DNA of 64,000 nt from Acidobacteriota bacterium (GTDB lineage Bacteria > Acidobacteriota > Terriglobia > Terriglobales > Acidobacteriaceae), in assembly GCA_003225055.1 (NCBI GenBank), contig QIAU01000134.1, positions 56,301 through 120,300 of the forward strand, read 5' to 3'. Of this stretch, positions 53,333-62,030 are shown one piece after another; the first letter of the stretch is position 1; each line of letters begins with the position of its first letter. Below the pieces are notes generated by a model. The model was not told the DNA's origin. It saw only the letters and a program-made list of their open reading frames with translations, and did no database searches. The translations under genes were made by a program, and so were the position numbers.

Positions 53333-53740
53333 TCAGGCCGCTTTCTGACTTTCTTCCTTGGCCTCAGGATGACCGCGCTCCGCGGCGGCGTGCTCGATTT
53401 CGGCGTTGATCTCTCCGCCTATCAAGAATGTCAGACCCGTCACATAAAACCAGAGCAGCAGAATGATCACAGCCCCGAGCGATCCGTAGCTCTTGCTGTA
53501 GCTGTTGAAGAAGTGCAAGTAAATACGTAAGCCTACCGATGCCAGCACCCAGAGAGTGACCCCACGACCGAACCAGGCATGATCCAATACCAGTGCTGTT
53601 CCTTGAGGTCGGGGCCGAAGTAGTAGACCAGAGCGTACGCGAAAACGAGAAAAGCGACGGCGACCGGCCACTGGAGCACCGTACACCCAACCACGGCGGC
53701 GGCGCCAAGAGCGAAATGTGCGCCATAGAGAAAAGCACCG
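53333..53740 (-). pseudogene. C-terminal part of a YihY/BrkB-family membrane protein, frameshifted
   Basis: One frame gives GAHFALGAAAVVGCTVLQWP and VAVAFLVFAYALVYYFGPDL, KEQHWYWIMPGSVVG; after one base shift near 53560 the other gives VTLWVLASVGLRIYLHFFNS, YGSLGAVIILLLWFYVTGLT and LIGGEINAEIEH. These are the last three helices of YihY/BrkB. The N-terminal half is missing. Confidence 0.75.
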
Positions 53741-53866
53741 AACCTTTACGATCTTGTTGCGATTCCTATCCGTAAATTGGCGTTGCCCCGGCGCCACCGG
53801 CGCACCGATGCGGCGACGGCCAGCAAGCAACAAAACGTTTTACGGGTGAAGCGGGCGGGCGCGAGT

Positions 53867-56101
53867 TCACGCAGCGGTAACGGACGCTTTCTCGATGCGC
53901 GGTTGCCGCCAGCGGAGTCCCACGCCAGCCAAGCAGTACAGAAGCATGGTCACCAGCAGCAAGGCACGCATTCCCAAAAGCAAGGAGAGATTCTCCAAGA
54001 GGCCGCCCACCACGGCGCCTAGCATGTTGGCTCCTAAGGCGGCACTCGGCGACTCCACGGTGCGAAATTCCGTGGCATACAGGAGCCCGGCGAAAAAGAC
54101 GGGAACCGTGAAGACAGCAGTGGCAAAACTCCCCACCACGGCCGGCGATCCGGGCAAACGTTCAAACGGCAGGAAATAGGCGAGGGCTAAGCCTGCCAGC
54201 AGCGCAGTAAGAACCCAAGCTCGCGCCAAGGGCCTTGGGCTGTTCTCGACCGCCGCGTTGGCCAACAAAAGTGCAATCAGCAAAGCAGAAATAACGATGC
54301 CGTTCACTTGCCAGGTAGTGCCGAAGAACAACGCTAGTCGGCTGATAACCTGCGTCTCGAGCAACAAGAAGCCTGCACCCATGCTGAAGAAGAACAACGA
54401 GGGCGGCTGCCGGCGAGCTTCTCCGATTTCGAGGTACAGGCCGAGGCCCAGCAGGATCACGAGCCCTGCCAGCGAATAATAGGTGCGCGGAATCCAGCGT
54501 CCTTGCTGATAGAGATACGGCCAGTCATCGGTTGTGACTGGGACGTCTCCAGACACCGACCTGGGGTGCATAGCTACAAACTCGGCCAGACGGGGGTCCT
54601 GAGCCAGGGCATCTTGCACGCGGTTGGAAGCAGAGATAACAAAGCAAGACGCCGCGGCCGAATAACTGGAGTCGGCAAGGAACACCACGGGCGGTTTTCC
54701 AAAAGTCTGCTGCAACATCTTAGCCAGACGGGCTGCCATCCACGGGTGATCGACCTGGAATTTCACGAACAACACGCCGTTGGGATTCAGGTGGCGACTG
54801 GCCTCCCGGAAAGACTCTTCCGTGTACACGAAGTTATCGATACGCATGTTCGAATAATCAGAAAACTGCGTGTGCGAATCGAGCAGGCCAAAGAGGATCA
54901 AGTCGTATCGCCGCGGGGTTCGCTTTAAAAAAGCTCGGGCATCGGTCACGTGAACGGAAACGCCTGGCAAATCGTAAGGATGCTCCGGATGTTCTCGCTT
55001 TCCCAATTCCAAGATCGCCGGATCGATCTCGACTGCGTCCACGGACTGGCTCTTATTGCGCAAAGCGGCAGCCACATCGTTGCCCGTGCCGGAGCCCACA
55101 ATCATGACGCTCGGCGAGGGGATTGCGAATCGAAAGGGCATATTGTAAGGATTTTCGTCCGGCGCCTCTTTCAGCAGTTTCGGATGGCGGGCCAGAAATT
55201 CGGGGGAGAGATTCACGATGTGCTGATAGCCGGTGTGGTTCACACGAACCATACCCATCGCGAAGTCCCCGTTGGAAGCGTAACGGCGCATGTACTGGAT
55301 CTGCTGATACGGCGTCCAAAGTGCGAACGCGTCGGGCTGGCTCGGATCGTGAAGGAAGAGCGCGAGGGGAATCAGCAGGCTCGCAACCAGCAAGCGGTCT
55401 TTCGGGCTCGCCTGCAAATAGGCAAAGCCCAAAAGGACTGCGCCCAGCCAGAACGACGGTGGCAGCATCAATCGGCTGACGCCCAAGAAAACCAAAATTC
55501 CGACCAGACTCCCCAACAAGTTCCACGAGTACGCGGCAAGAGGACACAGCGCGAGATTCATCTGGCGACTGACGACCTGGCCAAGCGGAACAAAGACAAA
55601 AACAATCAGCAAAAACAAAGCACCGGCCAACAGCACTCCCGTCAAAAAGTTGACAGCCTGCCCGGTGTTTCCTGTCGCCCAGATTTCAACATCGGCGGCT
55701 GACCCCAGGCTCTGGGAGAGCCTCTCCAGAACGATTCCGTCGCCGAAAGGAATTCGCACGATGAGCAGCAATCCCATAAAGGCGGTGACGGCGGCCGACC
55801 ACCGCACCTTCTTGGTTGGCAAGGCGCATCCCAACCCGAAGCCCACAAAGCAGAGCAGAAGGGCGAGATTTTTGAAATAGGCAAAGACCCTGATCTCTAC
55901 GGCGATCCAGCGAATGAACGCGAGCTCGGCAAATAGAGTCAGAAAACTCGCGAGGAGAAGGTCACGAAGACTCCAGCGCTCGAGTCGCTCGCCTATATCT
56001 TCAAAGAAGGGCTGTCCGCGGCGCCTGCCAACTGTCACCAGAATGCGGAGCACCACAAGAGCTACTGTCGCCAGAGTAAATGTGATGAGACGTGAATTCA
56101 T
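53867..56101 (-). CDS. Membrane protein with spermidine synthase-like domain
   Basis: 744 residues from ATG 56101 (the frame continues to 56317 in low-coding sequence). About 7 helices precede and 6 follow a soluble Rossmann methyltransferase-like domain (about 340-560): SVMIVGSGTGNDVAAALRNK, VDAVEIDPAILELG, VHVTDARAFLKRTPRRYDLI, NFVYTEESFREASRHLNPNG. The DxE/D pair after GSGTGN fits SpeE-like aminopropyl or methyltransferase folds. Substrate unknown; the transmembrane halves suggest a lipid or envelope substrate. Confidence 0.75.
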   Translation of the reverse strand: MNSRLITFTLATVALVVLRILVTVGRRRGQPFFEDIGERLERWSLRDLLLASFLTLFAELAFIRWIAVEIRVFAYFKNLALLLCFVGFGLGCALPTKKVRWSAAVTAFMGLLLIVRIPFGDGIVLERLSQSLGSAADVEIWATGNTGQAVNFLTGVLLAGALFLLIVFVFVPLGQVVSRQMNLALCPLAAYSWNLLGSLVGILVFLGVSRLMLPPSFWLGAVLLGFAYLQASPKDRLLVASLLIPLALFLHDPSQPDAFALWTPYQQIQYMRRYASNGDFAMGMVRVNHTGYQHIVNLSPEFLARHPKLLKEAPDENPYNMPFRFAIPSPSVMIVGSGTGNDVAAALRNKSQSVDAVEIDPAILELGKREHPEHPYDLPGVSVHVTDARAFLKRTPRRYDLILFGLLDSHTQFSDYSNMRIDNFVYTEESFREASRHLNPNGVLFVKFQVDHPWMAARLAKMLQQTFGKPPVVFLADSSYSAAASCFVISASNRVQDALAQDPRLAEFVAMHPRSVSGDVPVTTDDWPYLYQQGRWIPRTYYSLAGLVILLGLGLYLEIGEARRQPPSLFFFSMGAGFLLLETQVISRLALFFGTTWQVNGIVISALLIALLLANAAVENSPRPLARAWVLTALLAGLALAYFLPFERLPGSPAVVGSFATAVFTVPVFFAGLLYATEFRTVESPSAALGANMLGAVVGGLLENLSLLLGMRALLLVTMLLYCLAGVGLRWRQPRIEKASVTAA

Positions 56102-56225
56102 TCCCGAGGCAGGTCTTTCAGGACTCTGGATTCTGAAGCGAATTGGGGAAGCATACATCGGCGAGGTTGATCGAACAACTGATTTCCACCTCCTGTCCTC
56201 AAAATTCCCGAAAGGCTGCTTCAAA

Positions 56226-57219
56226 TTACTGTCTGGCGTGTGGCTGAGGGATCGGACCGTCGGGTCCGTGGACTGCGTTCGAGTATTGGAACTGCACCGG
56301 CACGCTGCCGCTGCCATCCCGGAGCGGCACCTCCTGAAATACTTCCGTTAAATCGTTGCTCGCCTCAAAAACCGGGAAATCTCCGCACTCTTCTCCCTGA
56401 TCCGAGGTCCAGCCGAGAAAGCGCTCGGCATTGGGATCGTTCCCGGCGCGGATCGCGTCCTCGATATCGGCGTCGGTGCGGGCCTCATTCAATTCGTGAT
56501 AGAAAGTAGCAACCACACTTTTCCAGGGCTGGTCGAACACCGGAATTCCATTCACGGTCCCATCCGCCTCGGTTTCGGAGTAGACGCCAATGGAGTAATA
56601 GACCGTATCTGGGGACGAGACATGGACCGATCCGTGATAGCCGCCAAGTCCATGGAGCGAATCGTCCTCGTCATGCGGGATGACGACGCGGTTACGAAAG
56701 GCAGAATTTTTTCGCAGCCCGCCCGTAGTGCCGATATCCGCATTCAGCACTGTTCCCGGGGGCAGCAGGAAGTTGAAAACGGTCGATTCCAGGTCACGGC
56801 CGCTGAACTTGTTTTGCGTGTATCAGAGTGCTCACGAGCTGTTCGACGTCGCCCTGCGACACCATCGCCGGAGCGGGTCCCGGTAGACTCTCGGAACCGT
56901 CGAACGTGCTGCTGATCGGCCCAGAGAAATACTGCACCATAACGTTGTTGAGATTCCGGTCCGACATGGCCTCGGCAAGGGCCTTGTCAATGTTTGTCGT
57001 ATCGCCAGCATCCCAGGCTTCAGCGCCTACATAGAAATTCATGAACCTCAGATTCTGCATCGTTTTGCCACCATGATTCTTGAGATCGTGAGCGGGGGTC
57101 GGCGGAATCCCAGGAACAATTGCTTCAGGAATGGCGCGGTTGCGCTGTCGAAAGAGTCTCTCAGCGCTGGAGCCTCGCGCGACCAAAACACTCATGGGAC
57201 GGCGCCGTTCTCGAGTCAT
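56226..57219 (-). pseudogene. Conserved hypothetical protein with a single frameshift
   Basis: ATG 57219 (AAGGAAG upstream) encodes FMNFYVGAEAWDAGDTTNID and stops at 56794 after HAKQVQRP. With one base shifted, the reading continues KFSGRDLESTVFNFLLPPGT, VLNADIGTTGG and then the frame VVIPHDEDDSLHGLGGYHGS, VVATFYHELNEARTDADIED, and FLGWTSDQGEECGDFPVFEA to the stop at 56226. The homology runs straight through. HELNEA could be a metal site but this is not shown. Family is otherwise unknown to me. Confidence 0.7.
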
Positions 57220-57284
57220 GGAAGCTTCCTTGGTGTCAAGTTTGTAAGGAACGGCCGGGATTACTTCCCATGGCAGATCAGAAG

Positions 57285-57569
57285 CTATGTCTCTCTCTTC
57301 GCAGCTAAATTGCCAACCATCGCCTCATCGACGTAACACCAGACCCAGTCCTCACCTGGTTCAATCGATCGAATGAGCGGGTGAGTGGTCTTATGAAAAT
57401 GCTTCGTGGCGTGCTTGTTCTTGGAAGAATCGCAGCAACCCACATGCCCGCAAGTCAGGCAGAGGCGCAGGTGAACCCAGGCATCACCGAGTTTCACGCA
57501 GTCTCCACACACATGCTCGCGAGGGTTGGTTACTTTAATGTCGTTCAGGTGAGTGCATTCAACTGGCAT
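57285..57569 (-). CDS. UBP-type zinc-finger protein
   Basis: 94 residues, nearly all a ZnF_UBP domain: CTHLNDIKVTNPREHVCGDC, LRLCLTCGHVGCCDSSKNKH and ATKHFHKTTHPLIRSIEPGE. The Cys/His set (C5, H7, C21, C24, C37/C40, C45, H52, H58, H63 approximately) is complete. In eukaryotes this fold binds ubiquitin C-termini; in bacteria the ligand is unknown. GAGGACGAAAG precedes the ATG. Confidence 0.87.
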   Translation of the reverse strand: MPVECTHLNDIKVTNPREHVCGDCVKLGDAWVHLRLCLTCGHVGCCDSSKNKHATKHFHKTTHPLIRSIEPGEDWVWCYVDEAMVGNLAAKRET

Positions 57570-57716
57570 CTTTCGTCCTCGATGTAGCTGCGAATTTTTA
57601 TTTGGGTACTCAATGCCGACTCTGCCGACTCTTGTACTAGCTTGTGATGCTGGTCATCACAGGGCGGTCGTTTATTTTTATTGCAACTTGGAACCAAAGA
57701 TGTCCTTCCCACTCCT

Positions 57717-58100
57717 TCAGGAGGACCAGCCCAAACTGTATAAGAGGATCAGGAGCACGATCAGCGTGAATCCGACGTACATCCAATCTCGTTCTTCGGC
57801 AAAGCCAAAAACCGAAAAAGCCACGCGCGCGATGGGGGTCGCAATCAGCAGTAGCAGCCCGAGTTGAATGATGCCGCGACCATGAAGCGCGATCGAATCG
57901 TGCAAGATCCCATGAATGTGACGGAGATCGGTGGGCTCGCCGTGGAAAACTCGATAATCTGCCGGGTCGTGTCTGTGACGGATGAGATATATGACCGCTC
58001 CCGACCAGACGACCAGGGCGGACAGAAGCACTCCGGCTCGCAAAAGGTTCCCGATGACATCTTCAACTCTGCGGTCGGTCCACTCCGTTGTCGCTTTCAC
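57717..58100 (-). CDS. DUF1634 membrane protein
   Basis: 127 residues from GTG 58100. Three helices: VIGNLLRAGVLLSALVVWSG, IIQLGLLLLIATPIARVAF and VGFTLIVLLILLYSLGW, with the conserved HGRGIIQLGLL before the second. DUF1634 genes commonly sit next to TauE/SafE (TSUP) genes, as here with 1 base between. They may form one transporter. Confidence 0.88.
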   Translation of the reverse strand: MKATTEWTDRRVEDVIGNLLRAGVLLSALVVWSGAVIYLIRHRHDPADYRVFHGEPTDLRHIHGILHDSIALHGRGIIQLGLLLLIATPIARVAFSVFGFAEERDWMYVGFTLIVLLILLYSLGWSS

Positions 58101-58101
58101 C

Positions 58102-58938
58102 TCAGATGCCTCCGACTATTCCCTTGTAGATCATCTCCAGCCCAAGCAGCGCAATGACCAGGCTGAATACCAGCCGTAGCGAGCGTGTTCTGGCCTTGAC
58201 CAGCACGCGCGTTCCGAGCAGCGAACCAGCCAGCACCCCTAACATCACCGGCATGGCGAGCCCCGGATCGATGTACCCGCGATTCAAATACACACCGGCG
58301 CTGGCGGCGGCCGTGACACCGATCATGAAGTTGCTGGTCGTGGTGGAAACTTTGAACGGAATCTTCATGGCCTGGTCCATCGCCAGAACTTTTACTGCCC
58401 CGGAGCCGATTCCCAATAACCCTGACAGGGTCCCAGCACCAAACATCAGGCTGAACCCTGCGGTTACTCTGCGCGGACAGTAGGTTCTCGGGCCATCCGC
58501 CGAAGGATAGGTACTATTCATCCGCAGCCGGGTGGCCAGGGGATCGGGCTCGTCGTTCTCCGCAATGACAGTCTGAGGGCGGCCTGAAAGGTAGGCGGAA
58601 TATAGGAGCATCAAGCCAAAAATAATGGCAATCGCCGGAGTGGGAACCTTCAGTGCCAGAAACGCTCCCAGCAGTGCTCCCAACGTGGTTGCGATCTCCA
58701 GGAACATTCCAATTCGGATATTAGAAAAACCCTCTTTGACATAAGCCGCGGCGGCGCCCGACGAGGTAGCGATCACCGAGACGAGAGAGGCCCCGATGGC
58801 GTACCGGATATCTACTTTGAAGACCAGCGCCAGAAGCGGTACCAGAACCACTCCGCCACCCAACCCCGTCAGTGCGCCCAAAAATCCTGCGCTGAGCGAC
58901 CCGAGCCCTACCAGGAGCGTAAAGAGCAAAACGTTCAT
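58102..58938 (-). CDS. TauE/SafE-family (TSUP) transporter
   Basis: 278 residues from ATG 58938. The family repeat GFLGALTGLGGGVVLVPLL at the start and FGAGTLSGLLGIGSGAVKVL in the second half, with about eight helices in two pseudo-symmetric halves. TSUP proteins move sulfite, sulfonates or organic anions. The next gene leftwards is DUF1634. An FCD-type GntR regulator is upstream, though the gap of 256 bases leaves direct regulation open. Confidence 0.88.
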   Translation of the reverse strand: MNVLLFTLLVGLGSLSAGFLGALTGLGGGVVLVPLLALVFKVDIRYAIGASLVSVIATSSGAAAAYVKEGFSNIRIGMFLEIATTLGALLGAFLALKVPTPAIAIIFGLMLLYSAYLSGRPQTVIAENDEPDPLATRLRMNSTYPSADGPRTYCPRRVTAGFSLMFGAGTLSGLLGIGSGAVKVLAMDQAMKIPFKVSTTTSNFMIGVTAAASAGVYLNRGYIDPGLAMPVMLGVLAGSLLGTRVLVKARTRSLRLVFSLVIALLGLEMIYKGIVGGI

Positions 58939-59194
58939 TTGGCCCAAATAGTGTGCCACATGATCTCAGGTTGCAACATCGATCCGAGACAGACAGGCCG
59001 GATGATTGCTCCGGAAGGTTCAGCGCATGGAAACTCAGGGCCTGGCTCAACTCCGTTCTGTCACCTTGTCGCCGACCTCGACGTAAATTTCTGGATGTAC
59101 CCTGCGACATTGGCGTGGAGGTCCGCCTCCTGGAAGGGGCGAGAGTCGCCAGACAGTGTCACCGAGTTATCAAAGGGTTGCACCAGGAGAGCGC

Positions 59195-59890
59195 TCAGGA
59201 CTTATGAAGTACGATTTCCTCGATATCTTCTATGTGGCTTCGCATAGCTTTGTGCGCGGCCGCGGGATCGTTTCGCTGGATCGCTCTGAGTATCCGCCAA
59301 TGTCCGGCAGTGGATTTCTGCGGCCGGCCTGCCACCTGTAAAGAACGTTCCCGCACTTCCAACAGCATATCCATAAGCGCGTCAAGCACCTTCAACACGA
59401 CGGCGTTTTCTGAGGCTCTGGCGATAGCGTAATGGAATTCCGAGTCTTCCTCAATCGCAAGCTCTCCCTGGCGGACCTTCTTTTCCTGACGGCGCAGAAT
59501 CGCTTCCATGTCGCGAATTTCTTTGACTGAGGCGTGCTTCGCCGCAAGCGCAGCCAGGGGAGGTTCCAGGATTTTCCGGAAATCTAACAGATCCCCGAGC
59601 AATTGCGGCTTCTGTACTAAGACGTTCGCGACCGGATTCATGATCCAGTCCGTCGACATCTCGCGCACGACGGTTCCAGCCCCGGAACGAGGCTCGACCG
59701 CGCCCACCAGTTCCAAACTTCGAATCGCATCCCTGACGGAGCTGCGGCTTACTCCTAGCCTCTCCGCGAGCTCACGTTCGGGAGGAAGTTTATCTCCAGG
59801 GTTTAAGTTTTTTAGAACTCTGTCCCGGATCTGCCTGGCGACCTGTTCATAAATTTTACGCTTCCGAATGGGCCCCAAGTCGGATTTCAT
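59195..59890 (-). CDS. GntR-family regulator with FCD domain (FadR subfamily)
   Basis: 231 residues from ATG 59890. Winged HTH: IRKRKIYEQVARQIRDRVLK, PGDKLPPERELAERLGVSRS, VRDAIRSLELVGAVEPRSGA, GTVV. FCD effector domain from residue 90: DLLDFRKILEPPLAALAAKH, EDSEFHYAIARASEN with metal-type Asp/His positions, and HWRILRAIQRNDPAAAHKAM then H in SHIEDIEE. FCD regulators respond to organic acids. It is transcribed away from the porin gene; the intervening 470 bases hold a promoter and repeats. Confidence 0.92.
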   Translation of the reverse strand: MKSDLGPIRKRKIYEQVARQIRDRVLKNLNPGDKLPPERELAERLGVSRSSVRDAIRSLELVGAVEPRSGAGTVVREMSTDWIMNPVANVLVQKPQLLGDLLDFRKILEPPLAALAAKHASVKEIRDMEAILRRQEKKVRQGELAIEEDSEFHYAIARASENAVVLKVLDALMDMLLEVRERSLQVAGRPQKSTAGHWRILRAIQRNDPAAAHKAMRSHIEDIEEIVLHKS

Positions 59891-60103
59891 CGTGCTCCAT
59901 GCCGCCCGCTTCCATTGCTGACGAAACGCGGAGACATTGTACTGAACCTGTCAAACCACATTTTGTAGCACCCAGTGAGCAGATTTTTGAATTGCGCCAT
60001 CGCGCTATACACCAGAGTCGAGCACAACCTGCGCTCACCGGAGTTCTCGTTTTCTGCCTGGAGGCGAGCGTCACGCGGTCTGCTCTGTTGCTTCGGTTAA
60101 CTC

Positions 60104-60159
60104 GGTTACGAGATTTCCGGTTACGAGATTTCCTGTCGAGATTTCCTGTCGAGATTTCC
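60104..60159 (+). repeat. Four tandem repeats sharing CGAGATTTCC next to the -35 box
   Basis: Two 15-base copies GGTTACGAGATTTCC (60104-60118, 60119-60133) are followed by two 13-base copies TGTCGAGATTTCC (60134-60146, 60147-60159). All share the 10-base core CGAGATTTCC. A partial copy (CGGTTAACT) may precede at 60095. The array ends directly before the -35 hexamer. Confidence 0.9.
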
Positions 60160-60188
60160 TTGACACCATTATTCGCCCGTGGTATACA
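60160..60188 (+). promoter_or_regulatory. Strong sigma-70 promoter for the porin gene
   Basis: TTGACA (60160-60165), 17-base spacer, TATACA (60183-60188). Both boxes are close to consensus. TGGTATACAA covers the -10 region and has the symmetric TGGT..ACAA shape of FadR/GntR-type operators; this is inference. The start codon is at 60358, giving a leader of about 160 bases. Confidence 0.75.
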
Positions 60189-60357
60189 AACGCGCGCCGA
60201 TCAGCTGGTCCGCTTTTCATATCTGCCTAATTTATTTTGCGTGATGAATTTCGCAGCGATTGTCGGGTTGGGTGACGATCAAAGCGAATCGTGTCTTTTT
60301 GCTTAGACCACCTCCGGGTAGGCCCCTTTTGTCAAATCATTGCGGGAGAGTAACAAC

Positions 60358-61929
60358 ATGCGCTCGCTAACCATGCGGCTTCTGCTTGTATTGTTTTTTG
60401 TCGCGCTGGGTTCGCTCGTCCTGGTCGAAGGCCAGGAATCTGCTCGTCAGAGCGAAGGATCAGCCGGCGGCGCAACCAAGGAAGAGGTCGACGAGTTGCG
60501 CAAGGAAGTGGCAGCGCAGAGGCAGACGATCCAAGAGTTGAAGGCCATGGTCGAGCGGATGGCCGAAGCCAGGGCGCAAACCAGCAATGCTGGACTCGGG
60601 GGGACCAGCGGGGCTCACCTGGTAAATGCCACTCTGACCCAGCCCACCGGCGGGCCCGTCGAGGGCAACCAGGCCGACAAGACCGAGAAAAAGGATAGCG
60701 GCGCTCCTGTAGTTGCCGGCTGGAACGGCGAGCACTTCTTCGTCAAGAGTGCTGATGGGAAATTTCAGCTTCAGCCCTACGGATATGTCCAGACCGACTA
60801 TCGAGCTTACAAGGGGGACGGCGCCCCCTCCGATACTTTTGTCGTCCGACGTGCGCGCTTCGGTTTTCAGGGCAGTTACGGTGCGAAGTACGACTTTGCT
60901 TTCCTGATTGACGCCGCCGCCAGTAACGGTATCAGCCTCCGCGATCTTTACCTCAACATCAAGCCGGCTCGAGAGTTCCAAGTGCAGGTCGGCCAGTTTA
61001 AAGAGCCTTTCGCTCAGGAAGAAATGAATGGGGTCACCAACATTGACTTCGTGGAACGATCGTTGGCCTCGCTGCTCTACCCGTCGGCTTCCACCGCCTA
61101 CCGCAGCCCCGGAGCCACGATCCATGGCGACATTTCTGGCGGCGCCGTGCAGTACTGGGTGAGCGCCTTTAATGGCAAGGGGATTCTGACCAATAACACG
61201 ACGAATGAGCCGGAATTTATTGGCAGGCTACGTTTCTATCCCTGGAAAAACAAAAAAGACAATCCAATGCAGGGCTTTGCCATTGGCGGCTCCATCGCCC
61301 ACGGCCGCAGCCGAGGCCTTTCCAATGAGCAGAGCTTCAGCCCTGGGCTACCGGACGCCGCTTACACGTTTTTCCCTCAATTCAGGATCAACGGGCCCAT
61401 CGAACGCTACAACGGCGAGTTCACCTGGACCCACGGGCCCTGGGCAGTACGTGGCGAATACGATCAACTTAACCAGTTTCGCCGAGGGGTTGGTTCGGAG
61501 CAAGCTGGAGGCCTCGGTTTCTTCGATCTTCCCGGAATCATAGCCAAAGCTGGTGCTCTGCAGGCCACTTACCTCTTAACGGGTGAGGCTCGTCCGGAAA
61601 ACGGGACGCCAAAAGTTAAACATCCTTTCCTCGGTCCCGAGGGACCAGGTGGCAGCAAGGGATTAGGCGCTTGGGAACTCGCGTTCCGGTATAGCCGGAT
61701 CCAGGCGAAGGAACCGGAGTCGAATTTTCTCGACCAGTTTACGCCCGGCTTTGTACCCGGTTTTAGCCAGCATACGGACGAGTTCACTGCCGGGCTCAAC
61801 TGGTATCTCAACTATTGGATCAGGTACCAGGTCAACTTCAACGTGGATCGGTTGAGTAGTCCCAGTACCACAGGAGCAATCCCGCAGAATTACTTTGTTT
61901 TGCTGAATAGGTTGCAGTTCAGGTTCTAA
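60358..61929 (+). CDS. Phosphate-selective-type porin (OprP/OprO-like) with N-terminal coiled coil
   Basis: 523 residues from ATG 60358 (GGGAGAG upstream). Signal peptide (LLLVLFFVALGSLVLVEG), an 18-22 residue coiled coil (EVDELRKEVAAQRQTIQELK), then the porin barrel: DGKFQLQPYGYVQTDYRAYK, RARFGFQGSYGAKYDFAFLI, FQVQVGQFKEPFAQEEMNGV, NIDFVERSLASLLYPSAST and the C-terminal Phe (LNRLQFRF). OprP-like porins carry anions. The strong promoter and repeats suggest regulated, high expression. Confidence 0.88.
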   Translation: MRSLTMRLLLVLFFVALGSLVLVEGQESARQSEGSAGGATKEEVDELRKEVAAQRQTIQELKAMVERMAEARAQTSNAGLGGTSGAHLVNATLTQPTGGPVEGNQADKTEKKDSGAPVVAGWNGEHFFVKSADGKFQLQPYGYVQTDYRAYKGDGAPSDTFVVRRARFGFQGSYGAKYDFAFLIDAAASNGISLRDLYLNIKPAREFQVQVGQFKEPFAQEEMNGVTNIDFVERSLASLLYPSASTAYRSPGATIHGDISGGAVQYWVSAFNGKGILTNNTTNEPEFIGRLRFYPWKNKKDNPMQGFAIGGSIAHGRSRGLSNEQSFSPGLPDAAYTFFPQFRINGPIERYNGEFTWTHGPWAVRGEYDQLNQFRRGVGSEQAGGLGFFDLPGIIAKAGALQATYLLTGEARPENGTPKVKHPFLGPEGPGGSKGLGAWELAFRYSRIQAKEPESNFLDQFTPGFVPGFSQHTDEFTAGLNWYLNYWIRYQVNFNVDRLSSPSTTGAIPQNYFVLLNRLQFRF

Positions 61930-62030
61930 AAGAGTTCGCCTCGCATTATATGTGTTTCAGAAATTGCTGATCTCGACCGCCGTCGCAAGTGTGCGGCCGA
62001 TACCCCCGGTAATGTCGTAGGAGGACATCG

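Noticed and set aside
57285..57569. Evidence for a bacterial ubiquitin-like system
   Set aside because: No E1, E2, protease or ubiquitin-like gene lies nearby; only the zinc finger is seen.
60104..60159. Repeat array considered as a CRISPR
   Set aside because: Units are 13-15 bases with no spacers and no cas genes nearby.
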